Below are positions 1 to 6,689 of a DNA stretch of 10,034 nt, piece by piece. This stretch comes from Betaproteobacteria bacterium. Lineage in GTDB: Bacteria > Pseudomonadota > Gammaproteobacteria > Burkholderiales > Casimicrobiaceae. The number at the start of each line of letters is the position of its first letter. Position 1 is the first letter of the stretch. The DNA is taken from the NCBI GenBank assembly GCA_025355395.1, contig JANXZT010000035.1, forward strand, positions 1 through 10,034. The letters are read 5' to 3'. Under the pieces are notes generated by a model. That model saw nothing but the letters and a program-made list of their open reading frames with translations. It made no database searches and was not told the DNA's origin. The position numbers and the translations under genes were made by a program.

Positions 1-512
1 GTCTTACCTTGCCGGCCCTGACTTTTGCGCTCACGATCGACCGCGTCCTGAACGGCATCTGCCGGCCGTTCTTCGGATGGGTCTCCGACCATATCGGCCG
101 GGAAAAAACGATGCTCATCGCTTTCCTGACAGAAGGCATTGGCATCATGGCGCTCTACCAGTTCGGTACCAGTCCGGTAGCGTTTGTCCTGTTGAGTGGA
201 CTCGTGTTCTTCGCGTGGGGCGAAATTTATAGTCTTTTTCCCTCGACGAATGCCGACACGTTCGGCACCAAATTCGCTGCCGCAAATGCCGGCTTGCTCT
301 ACACGGCCAAGGGAACCGCGTCGCTGCTGGTCCCTCTGTCGAGCGTGCTCGTCGCGGCCACCGGCAATTGGCACGCGGTATTCATAGTGGCCGCGGCGCT
401 CAACATCATCGCGGCGCTGCTCGCCTGGTTCGTGCTGCGGCCAATGCGGCGCGCAGTGATTGAGAACAGCCTTCGCCAGACCGGGATCCAACCCGCACCG
501 CAGGCCGCTTAA
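1..512 (+). CDS. oxlT: OxlT-type oxalate/formate antiporter, MFS family (partial, C-terminal part)
   Basis: Only the last ~170 codons are present; the reading frame is already open at base 3 and the true start lies off the left edge. The fragment carries the MFS loop motif GWVSDHIGRE, which sits between TM8 and TM9 in the second half of such transporters. Several hydrophobic membrane segments follow, with a short basic, polar tail ending at TAA 510-512. The stretch WGEIYSLFPSTNADTFGTK closely resembles the Oxalobacter OxlT region (recalled, not searched). In that family the protein exchanges oxalate for formate across the inner membrane. Its place next to Frc and formate dehydrogenase genes supports this role, although related MFS carriers move other carboxylates. 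A hairpin follows the stop, so this gene may end a transcript separate from the downstream genes. Confidence 0.85.
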   Translation, partial: LTLPALTFALTIDRVLNGICRPFFGWVSDHIGREKTMLIAFLTEGIGIMALYQFGTSPVAFVLLSGLVFFAWGEIYSLFPSTNADTFGTKFAAANAGLLYTAKGTASLLVPLSSVLVAATGNWHAVFIVAAALNIIAALLAWFVLRPMRRAVIENSLRQTGIQPAPQAA

Positions 513-539
513 CACCCTGCTATTGCAGCAACAGACCCG

Positions 540-570
540 CTTCGGCCGGCCGCTCCATAGCCGGCCGAAG
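540..570 (+). terminator. Candidate hairpin terminator after the antiporter gene
   Basis: A perfect 11-bp GC-rich inverted repeat (CTTCGGCCGGC at 540-550, complement at 560-570) has a 9-nt loop and starts 28 bases after the antiporter stop codon. The bases after it (TTCCGTTATCC) are only weakly T-rich, so it is not a textbook Rho-independent terminator. It may attenuate transcription or protect the 3' end of the mRNA. Nothing else is evident in the 179-base gap 513-691, and I found no convincing sigma-70 promoter there. Confidence 0.5.
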
Positions 571-691
571 TTCCGTTATCCGAATGAAAAAGTACATGCA
601 CGCGGTCGCAGATCCTTGCTTCTCATGTCTTTCGTTTCTGCCGAGATCATGTCGTCGTCGTTACGTCGACCGGTTTTCCTAACGTCTCATC

Positions 692-1465
692 ATGGTAGCC
701 GTCGACACGTTACTGGGGTGGCCTTCGCTCGTATTCTTGATCGCAGTCCTGGTTGTCGCGGCGCTGGCGCATGGAACGCTGGGGTTCGGGTTTCCGGTGA
801 TCTCGACCCCGATGGTCGCGCTGATGACCGACGTGCAGACGGCAGTGCTCGTCACGCTGTTTCCCAATCTCGCCGTGAATCTGATCAGCACGTTCCGCGG
901 GGGCGACTGGCGGCAGAGCATCGCGCGATATTGGCCGATGGCGATCTATGTCCTCCTCGGCACCGTGATCGGTACGCGGGTGCTGATCGTGACCGATCCC
1001 GGTCCGATCAAGCTCCTGCTTGCCGCGATGATCGTGGTGTACCTGGAGCAAAAACGTTTTCGGGGACTCGATTGGTCTTGGCTGCACCGCCACCCGCATG
1101 TATCCGGCGCGGGGTTCGGACTGCTCGCGGGGTTTCTGTCCGGCACGGTGAACGTGGCGTTGCCGCCGTTGATCATCTACTTCATGGCCCTGGGTCTTGC
1201 TCCCGTAGCTATGACGCAGATCCTGAACCTCTGTTTTCTGGTCGGCCGCTCGACCCAGGCCATCACTTTCGGCATTTCCGGACAGGTCGGCCTTTCGACG
1301 CTGGTGGAGACGCTGCCGCTCACCATCATCTCGATCGCTGTGCTGGTGATTGGCGTGCGAATCCAAAGCCGGATCCGGCCGGAAGTATTTCAAGGACTGC
1401 TGCGCACAGTGCTCTGGCTGATGGCCTTGGTTCTCGTTGTTCAGGTGCTTTGGCAGCACCGCTGA
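692..1465 (+). CDS. TauE/SafE-family inner-membrane anion transporter
   Basis: This 257-residue, very hydrophobic protein has the two-fold internal layout of the TauE/SafE (former DUF81) family. A first glycine-rich membrane motif lies at residues ~26-35 (AHGTLGFGFP) and the matching second-half motif at ~143-155 (GLLAGFLSGTVNV). About eight membrane segments can be seen, with a polar cytoplasmic loop around residues 118-136. Characterised relatives export or import sulfite, sulfoacetate or other small anions. Here the context suggests a small carboxylate such as oxalate, formate or a related acid, which is an inference from neighbours only. The ATG at 692 has no strong Shine-Dalgarno site, so the start is less certain than for the genes downstream. 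It lies 179 bp after the antiporter and 144 bp before the ThDP enzyme gene. Confidence 0.85.
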   Translation: MVAVDTLLGWPSLVFLIAVLVVAALAHGTLGFGFPVISTPMVALMTDVQTAVLVTLFPNLAVNLISTFRGGDWRQSIARYWPMAIYVLLGTVIGTRVLIVTDPGPIKLLLAAMIVVYLEQKRFRGLDWSWLHRHPHVSGAGFGLLAGFLSGTVNVALPPLIIYFMALGLAPVAMTQILNLCFLVGRSTQAITFGISGQVGLSTLVETLPLTIISIAVLVIGVRIQSRIRPEVFQGLLRTVLWLMALVLVVQVLWQHR

Positions 1466-1558
1466 TCATCCAACGCGTGTGGCGGATAAGGCGCCGCTTT
1501 GACTCTAAGGTTCCCTTGCGCGCCGCCGGCCAACCGCGGGTTAGAACACGTTCGTAGC

Positions 1559-1590
1559 GGTGCCGGATTCCACTTCGTCGACCCGGCACC
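1559..1590 (+). promoter_or_regulatory. Short hairpin / dyad upstream of the ThDP enzyme start
   Basis: GGTGCCGG (1559-1566) pairs perfectly with CCGGCACC (1583-1590) across a 16-nt spacer, ending 19 bases before the ATG at 1610 and 8 bases before its Shine-Dalgarno site (AGGAG, 1599-1603). It could be an mRNA leader hairpin or a dyad operator. With 8-bp arms in GC-rich DNA it could also be chance. I see no clear promoter in the 144-base gap 1466-1609: the TTGACT at 1499 has no matching -10 box. Confidence 0.25.
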
Positions 1591-1609
1591 CATCAATCAG
1601 GAGATCCAT

Positions 1610-3325
1610 ATGGAAACCGCAACCGCAGTTCGTACCACCCCAGCCGCGACAGAGCCCTCCCCGCAAATGATCAGCGGCGGCCAGATCGTCGCCAAGATGC
1701 TGAAGCAGGAGGGGATCAAGCACATCTTCACCATCTCCGGCGGTCATATCGTCGACACCTACAACGGGTGCATCGACGAAGGCATCGAGATCATCGATGT
1801 GCGCCACGAGCAGGTTGCTGCCCACGCCGCCGACGCCTATGCGCGCATCACCGGCTTAGGCTGCGCCATCGTGACCGCCGGCCCCGGCACCACGGATGCG
1901 GTGACCGGGGTCGCGAATGCGTTTCGCGCCGAAAGCCCGATGCTTCTCATCGGCGGCAACTCACCGTTGAAGCAATACCGCATGGGTGGGCTGCAGGAAT
2001 TGCGCCACAGCGAGATGATGAGCCCGATCACCAAATTCGCATCGATGGTGATGACGACCGATCGGGTAGCCGAGATGATGGGCATCGGTTTGCGCGCCAT
2101 GTACAACGGCGCGCCGGGACCGGGCTTTCTCGAGATTCCGCACGACGTCATGGACGGCAAGGTCGATGCGACCAAGGTTCGCTATCCGAAAAATTTCCGG
2201 GTGCGCGGCAAAAATGGCTCAATTCCGGATTTCATCGGCGACCCCAACATCGTGGCGGAAGTGGCCGAGCTGATCGCCCGCGCCGAGCGCCCGGTGGCGC
2301 TGTTCGGTACACAGGCGCGCACCTGCCGCGCACACGACGCCATCGACAAGTTCTCGCGTCAGTTCAATGTTCCGATCTATGTCAACGGCTCGGCGCGGGG
2401 GACTCTGCCGCGCAATCATCCGTACAACTTCATGCCCAGCCGCAAGACCGCGTTCGACAATGCCGACGTCATCCTGCTTGCCGGCACGCCACTCGATTTT
2501 CGGATGGGCTATGGCCGGCGGTTGAACCCCAATGCCAAGATCGTCATCATGGACCTGGACTACAACAATGTTGGCCATAACCGCGACTTCGATTTCGGAC
2601 TGGTCGGCAATCTGCGCACCATCCTGATGGCGATGTGCGAAGGCTCGAAGGGCGACACCGGCGGCAAGCACGATCCCTTCATCAGGATGCTGCGCGAGGA
2701 CGAGGCGCGCGCCCAAGGCAAGAACGACAAGATCATCGCTGCCAACGAGACTCCGATCCACCCGGTTCGCCTAGTGCACGAGATCAACGAATTCCTGCTG
2801 GAGGACACGGTCTATATCGGCGATGGTGGCGACATTGTCACGTTCTCGGGTTCGGTGGTGAAGCCGCAAAAGCCGGGTGGCTGGATGGATCCCGGTCCGC
2901 TGGGAACGCTTGGCGTCGGGTCCGGTTTCGCGATTGCCTCGAAGCTCGCGCAACCCGAGCGCGACGTGGTGGTGCTGTTCGGCGACTGCTCGTTCACCTT
3001 GACCGGGTTCGATTTCCTGACGGCGGTGCACCGCAAGCTGCCATTCGTGGGCGTCGTCGGCAATAACTCCTCGTGGAACCAGATCCGGTTCGGGCAGGAG
3101 CGCAAATATCCGGGCCGCGGTGATATCGGAAATGTCGTGGGTGACGTGCGCTTCGACCGGCTGGCCGAGGCGATGGGTGGGTTCGGCATTCGCGTGACCC
3201 GGCCCGAAGATATCCGGCCGGCGATGGAAAAGGCACGCGATTCCGGCAAGCCGGCGCTGGTGGATGTGGTCATCAATCGTGATGTGTATTCATCGGGAAC
3301 GACCAACCAGACGATGTACAAGTAG
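1610..3325 (+). CDS. ThDP-dependent oxalyl-CoA decarboxylase / 2-hydroxyacyl-CoA lyase-like enzyme
   Basis: The protein is 571 residues with the three-domain ThDP-enzyme plan. The N-terminal Pyr domain (~20-190) has the cofactor-activating glutamate Glu67 in DVRHEQ and the loop TAGPGTTDAVTG (89-100). The central domain (~205-345) ends in a nucleotide/CoA-site-like DLDYNNVGHN. The C-terminal PP domain has GDGGD (404-408) and the Mg/ThDP motif GDCSF (458-462) ... NN (485-486). Canonical oxalyl-CoA decarboxylase has NNGGIY at the last site, whereas this protein has NNSSWNQ, nearer to the NNQSW of bacterial 2-hydroxyacyl-CoA lyases. Its tail (DVYSSGTTNQ) keeps a Ser-Gly where Oxc has its C-terminal Ser553. 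Beside Frc it should make formyl-CoA from oxalyl-CoA or a 2-hydroxyacyl-CoA. An acetolactate-synthase-like role is less likely, as no small subunit is nearby. The start is fixed by AGGAG six bases before ATG 1610; the first 19 residues are a low-complexity extension. Confidence 0.88.
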   Translation: METATAVRTTPAATEPSPQMISGGQIVAKMLKQEGIKHIFTISGGHIVDTYNGCIDEGIEIIDVRHEQVAAHAADAYARITGLGCAIVTAGPGTTDAVTGVANAFRAESPMLLIGGNSPLKQYRMGGLQELRHSEMMSPITKFASMVMTTDRVAEMMGIGLRAMYNGAPGPGFLEIPHDVMDGKVDATKVRYPKNFRVRGKNGSIPDFIGDPNIVAEVAELIARAERPVALFGTQARTCRAHDAIDKFSRQFNVPIYVNGSARGTLPRNHPYNFMPSRKTAFDNADVILLAGTPLDFRMGYGRRLNPNAKIVIMDLDYNNVGHNRDFDFGLVGNLRTILMAMCEGSKGDTGGKHDPFIRMLREDEARAQGKNDKIIAANETPIHPVRLVHEINEFLLEDTVYIGDGGDIVTFSGSVVKPQKPGGWMDPGPLGTLGVGSGFAIASKLAQPERDVVVLFGDCSFTLTGFDFLTAVHRKLPFVGVVGNNSSWNQIRFGQERKYPGRGDIGNVVGDVRFDRLAEAMGGFGIRVTRPEDIRPAMEKARDSGKPALVDVVINRDVYSSGTTNQTMYK

Positions 3326-3353
3326 TCAGCATTCAGCAATCAGCAATCAGCAA
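3326..3353 (+). repeat. 7-bp tandem repeat, four copies of TCAGCAA
   Basis: Directly after the TAG of the ThDP gene come four head-to-tail heptamers: TCAGCAT once, then TCAGCAA three times. The repeat lies in the 103-bp gap before the Frc gene and ends 65 bases before that gene's Shine-Dalgarno site. Copy-number change would alter the spacing between the two genes without shifting either reading frame. Only the first unit differs, by one base. Confidence 0.9.
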
Positions 3354-3428
3354 AGGCGCACAGGCCACGCATTCCGTACGGTAGAGGCATCGGTGATGCG
3401 CGCCGTGCATAATGAACGAGGAGAAAAG

Positions 3429-4709
3429 ATGAACCAGGCATTGTCGGGTGTTCGCATTCTCGACATGACGCACGTCCAGGCCGGGCCGACCGCGACGCAG
3501 CTCATGGCATGGATGGGGGCCGACGTGATCAAGCTCGAGCCGCCGGTGGGGGACGCCACGCGTGGACAGCTTCGCGACGTGCCCAACGCGGACAGCCTCT
3601 ACTTCACGATGCTGAACTGCAACAAGCGCTCGATCGTGGTGAACATGAAGAACGCGACCGGGAAAGAGGTCTTTGTCGCACTCCTGAAGAAGTGCGACAT
3701 CGTGATGGAGAATTTCGGGCCCGGCGTGCTCGATCGCTTCGGATTCACATGGGAGAAGATTCGCGAAATCAATCCGCGCATCATCATGGGCTCGATCAAG
3801 GGCTTTGGCTCGAGCGGGCCCTACTCCAATTTCAAGGCGTACGAGAATGTAGCGCAGGCCATGGGGGGGGCGATGAGCACGACCGGCGTGCCCGAGGGCC
3901 CGCCGTTCGTCACCGGCGCGCAGATCGGTGACTCCGGTACCGGATTACATCTTGTCATCGGGCTTCTGGCCGCGTTGCAGCAGCGGCATACCTCCGGCAA
4001 AGGCCAGTACGTCGAGGTCGCAATGATGGACGCGGTGATGAACCTGTGTCGTGTCAAATTCCGCGATCACCAGCGCCTTTCCCGCGGTCCGCTCGCCGAA
4101 TACTCGGTGGGCACCCATCAGGGCATGGGCGCAGTGCCTCGGGCGGGCAACGACTCGGGAGGCGGGCAACTCGGCAATGCCATCCGCTGCAAGCCCGGCG
4201 GACCGAATGACTTCATCTATATCGTCGTGCAGGAGGTCGTGTGGAAGGCACTGGGAGAGCGCATCGGCCGCGAGCTTGGGTTGCCTGATCTCGTCGATGA
4301 TCCGCGGTTTGCAACCATCGCCGAGCGGCGCCACCATCAGAACGACATGTGGGAGCTGATCGGCGAGCTCGCGCTCAAGTACACCAAGCGCGAGTTCATG
4401 GAAATCCTGAACGAGCTTGACGTACCCTGCGGGCCGATCATGAGCACCGAGGATCTCGCCAACGACGAGCACGTCAAGCTGCGTAACATGTATGTCGAGC
4501 TCGATCATCCGCAACGTGGCACGTGGCACAACGTGGGCATGCCGATCAAGCTCTCCGACTCGCCGGCGGTGATCAAGCGCTCGCCGACGCTGGGTGAGCA
4601 TACCGATGAAGTCCTGCGGGAAGTGCTCGGAATTACCGATGGCGAGATAGCGCGGATGCGGGAGGCGGGTGCATTTTCCAAGGACGCGCCGAAAAAGGTT
4701 TCGGCGTGA
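3429..4709 (+). CDS. frc: Formyl-CoA:oxalate CoA-transferase-like (class III CoA-transferase)
   Basis: At 426 residues it is the size of Oxalobacter Frc (428) and shows its signatures in order: THVQAGP (14-20) with His15 and Gln17, SLYFTMLNCNKRSI (56-69), ENFGPG (94-99), YENVAQ (138-143), the catalytic aspartate Asp168 in GDSGTG, and the substrate-loop region VPRAGNDSGGGQ (236-247). Family members form an aspartyl-CoA mixed anhydride and pass CoA from formyl-CoA to oxalate, as interlocked dimers in the cytoplasm. Differences from Oxalobacter Frc include Gln47 in place of substrate-contacting Trp48, Ser243 in place of one loop glycine, and loss of the insertion before VPR. These leave the acceptor acid open. 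An AGGAG at 3419-3423 sits five bases before ATG 3429. The stop TGA precedes the formate dehydrogenase beta gene by 60 bp, which fits one operon. Confidence 0.93.
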   Translation: MNQALSGVRILDMTHVQAGPTATQLMAWMGADVIKLEPPVGDATRGQLRDVPNADSLYFTMLNCNKRSIVVNMKNATGKEVFVALLKKCDIVMENFGPGVLDRFGFTWEKIREINPRIIMGSIKGFGSSGPYSNFKAYENVAQAMGGAMSTTGVPEGPPFVTGAQIGDSGTGLHLVIGLLAALQQRHTSGKGQYVEVAMMDAVMNLCRVKFRDHQRLSRGPLAEYSVGTHQGMGAVPRAGNDSGGGQLGNAIRCKPGGPNDFIYIVVQEVVWKALGERIGRELGLPDLVDDPRFATIAERRHHQNDMWELIGELALKYTKREFMEILNELDVPCGPIMSTEDLANDEHVKLRNMYVELDHPQRGTWHNVGMPIKLSDSPAVIKRSPTLGEHTDEVLREVLGITDGEIARMREAGAFSKDAPKKVSA

Positions 4710-4760
4710 TTGGCACAACGCGGTGAAAGCGCCAGCCGGCGACGCGCGCAACCGCGTCAA

Positions 4761-4766
4761 GAGGGA
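4761..4766 (+). promoter_or_regulatory. Ribosome binding site deciding a GTG start
   Basis: GAGGGA lies just before GTG 4770 and is the best Shine-Dalgarno match near the start of the formate dehydrogenase beta gene. The reading frame is open back to the TTG at 4710, immediately after the Frc stop, but no ribosome site fits that codon. The ATG at 4782 is 15 bases from GAGGGA, too far, and the ATG at 4842 has only a weak site. Confidence 0.5.
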
Positions 4767-4769
4767 TTC

Positions 4770-6485
4770 GTGAAGTCTTCCATGGGTTCAACGCAGGGCG
4801 TTATTCCGATCGCCGCGACCGGACGCCGCAAGGGCTCGGGAATGCGATCGACGCCGAAGGGCCGCATCGTGGACCCGGCGGCGGCGGAGGACGTGCGCGC
4901 GCTGCTTGGCGATGCGCCGCGCCGGCGCGATCTTCTGATCGAGCATCTTCACCGGATTCAGGACGCCCACGGCCATCTTTCTGCGAGGCATCTCGTGGCC
5001 CTTGCCGCCGAGATGCGCCTGCCGATGACGGAGGTCTATGAAGTGGCCACGTTCTACCACCACTTCGATGTGTTGAAGGAAGGCGAGCAACCGCCGCCGC
5101 CGCTGACCGTGCGGGTGTGCGATTCGCTGTCATGCGCGATGGCGGGCGCGAACGAGCTGCTGCGGGCCCTCCCCGATGTGCTCGGTCAAGAAGTGCGGGT
5201 GCTGCCGGCGCCGTGCGTGGGACGCTGTGATGCCGCCCCGGTCGTGGTGGTCGGCCGCAATCCCATCGACCAGGCGAATATTCAGCGCGTGGCGGCCGCG
5301 GTGACGAGTGGCGCGGTGCGTGCGCCGGTAACGCCGTACGCGAATTATGCGCAGTATCGCGCGCAAGGCGGCTATCGGCTGTTGATCGATTGCGTCTCGG
5401 GTCAGAGGCCGCTGGAAGACGTTGTTGCTGCAATGGAGCATTCCGGCTTGCGTGGCCTGGGCGGGGCGGGGTTTCCCACTGGGCGCAAATGGCGCATCGT
5501 GCGCGCCGAGCCCGGGCCGCGCCTCCTGGCCGTCAACATCGATGAGGGAGAACCCGGCACCTTCAAGGATCGCTATTATCTCGAGCGCGATCCGCATCGT
5601 TTCCTCGAAGGCATGCTGATTGCGGCGTGGGCCGCCGACGTGTCGGAAATCTACGTCTATCTGCGCGACGAATACGCGGGTTGCCGCGAAATCCTCGAAT
5701 CGGAATTGGCCGCGCTCAACGCGGCGGCTCCCTGCGCATTGCCGGTGATCCATCTGCGGCGCGGCGCAGGTGCGTACATCTGCGGCGAAGAGTCCGCGAT
5801 GATCGAATCGATCGAAGGCAAGCGCGGCATGCCGCGGCTGCGTCCGCCCTATGTCGCGCAAGTGGGCCTGTTCGGGCGTCCGACGCTCGAGCACAATATG
5901 GAAACGCTGTATTGGGTCAGAGACATCCTGGAAAAAGGGGCGCAATGGTTTGCGGACCAGGGCCGGCATGCACGCAAGGGCCTTCGCTCATTTTCGGTCT
6001 CCGGTCGGGTGCAGCAACCCGGCGTACACCTCGCGCCGGCCGGCATCACGCTGCGTGAGCTCATCGATGAATATTGTGGGGGCATGTTGCCCGGGCACAC
6101 ACTGTACGCCTATCTGCCGGGCGGGGCGTCTGGTGGCATCCTGCCTGCGAGCATGGACGACATCCCGCTCGATTTCGACACTCTCAACGCGCATGGATGC
6201 TTCATCGGATCGGCGGCGGTCATGATTCTTTCCCAACATGACCGGGCGCGGGACGCCGCATTGAACGTGATGAAGTTTTTCGCCGACGAATCCTGCGGCA
6301 AATGCACACCGTGCCGTGTCGGCACCGCCAAGGCCGTTCATCTGCTCGCCGAGCCGCGCTGGGACGCGCCGTTGCTGGAGGAACTCGCGCAGGCCATGGC
6401 GGATGCATCGATCTGCGGCCTGGGGCAGGCGGCGCCCAATCCGATTCGTTGTGTAATCAAGTATTTTCCGCACGAGATCGTCTGA
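4770..6485 (+). CDS. fdsB: NAD+-dependent formate dehydrogenase beta subunit, fused NuoE-NuoF type
   Basis: This diaphorase subunit moves electrons from the catalytic subunit to NAD+. Numbered from GTG 4770 (571 residues), the N-terminal third is a NuoE/FdsG-like thioredoxin-fold domain with [2Fe-2S] ligands Cys117, Cys122, Cys149 and Cys153. The rest is NuoF-like: GLRGLGGAGFPTGRKW (227-242) and DEGEPGTFKDR (258-268) for FMN/NADH, GAGAYICGEESA (332-343), and [4Fe-4S] ligands Cys509, Cys512, Cys515 (ESCGKCTPCR) and Cys549. In Cupriavidus and Rhodobacter, FdsG and FdsB are separate proteins. The fusion and length match the two-subunit enzyme of Methylorubrum (FDH1), from memory. A bidirectional hydrogenase or complex I part is less likely because the catalytic formate dehydrogenase gene follows. 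The start is moderately certain; the frame extends upstream to 4710. Confidence 0.9.
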   Translation: MKSSMGSTQGVIPIAATGRRKGSGMRSTPKGRIVDPAAAEDVRALLGDAPRRRDLLIEHLHRIQDAHGHLSARHLVALAAEMRLPMTEVYEVATFYHHFDVLKEGEQPPPPLTVRVCDSLSCAMAGANELLRALPDVLGQEVRVLPAPCVGRCDAAPVVVVGRNPIDQANIQRVAAAVTSGAVRAPVTPYANYAQYRAQGGYRLLIDCVSGQRPLEDVVAAMEHSGLRGLGGAGFPTGRKWRIVRAEPGPRLLAVNIDEGEPGTFKDRYYLERDPHRFLEGMLIAAWAADVSEIYVYLRDEYAGCREILESELAALNAAAPCALPVIHLRRGAGAYICGEESAMIESIEGKRGMPRLRPPYVAQVGLFGRPTLEHNMETLYWVRDILEKGAQWFADQGRHARKGLRSFSVSGRVQQPGVHLAPAGITLRELIDEYCGGMLPGHTLYAYLPGGASGGILPASMDDIPLDFDTLNAHGCFIGSAAVMILSQHDRARDAALNVMKFFADESCGKCTPCRVGTAKAVHLLAEPRWDAPLLEELAQAMADASICGLGQAAPNPIRCVIKYFPHEIV

Positions 6486-6559
6486 TATCGTGTTGAGGAT
6501 TACGCAAAGCATGACCAGACTCCGCCGCATCACAAGACTGCATCGGATGACAGATTTCT

Positions 6560-6650
6560 GTCATTCCCGCGAAGGCGGGAATTCATTTTTCGGGCTCAAT
6601 GAAGAGTCCCATTTAAAGTCAAGATGGATCCCCGCGTTCGCGGGAATGAC
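6560..6650 (+). repeat. Inverted pair of dRS3-like palindromic units (REP/BIME-like)
   Basis: GTCATTCCCGCGAAGGCGGG begins the left arm (6560-6585); the right arm (6625-6650) ends CGCGGGAATGAC. The 26-base arms are inverted copies differing at three positions, separated by 39 bases. Each arm is itself a small palindrome: 6563-6582 fits the neisserial dRS3 form ATTCCC-N8-GGGAAT exactly, and the right unit fits with one change. Repeats of this kind are scattered in many beta- and gammaproteobacteria. This one fills most of the 204-base gap (6486-6689) between the two formate dehydrogenase genes. Its RNA should fold strongly and could stabilise or limit the upstream message. A 67-codon open frame across it is repeat-derived, not a gene. 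Confidence 0.85.
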
Positions 6651-6689
6651 GATCGAGGCTTGTCACGTGTTCGCATCAGGGATGTGGAA

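Noticed and set aside
1499..1527. Sigma-70 promoter with TTGACT at 1499
   Set aside because: The expected -10 position is GC-rich (around GCCGCCGG) with no TATAAT-like sequence.
460..1557. 365-codon + strand frame overlapping the TauE/SafE gene
   Set aside because: Arg- and Pro-rich translation with no membrane segments or motifs; the 692-1465 frame has clear TauE/SafE features.
1610..3325. Acetolactate synthase large subunit as the name for the ThDP enzyme
   Set aside because: Automated tools may call it so, but no small subunit or branched-chain amino acid gene is near, and the Frc, formate dehydrogenase and antiporter context favours formyl-CoA chemistry. Kept only as a lower-ranked alternative.
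6560..6650. CRISPR array or insertion sequence at the 6560 repeat
   Set aside because: There are only two inverted units without spacers of constant size, no transposase and no target duplication; it fits a REP/dRS3-like pair.
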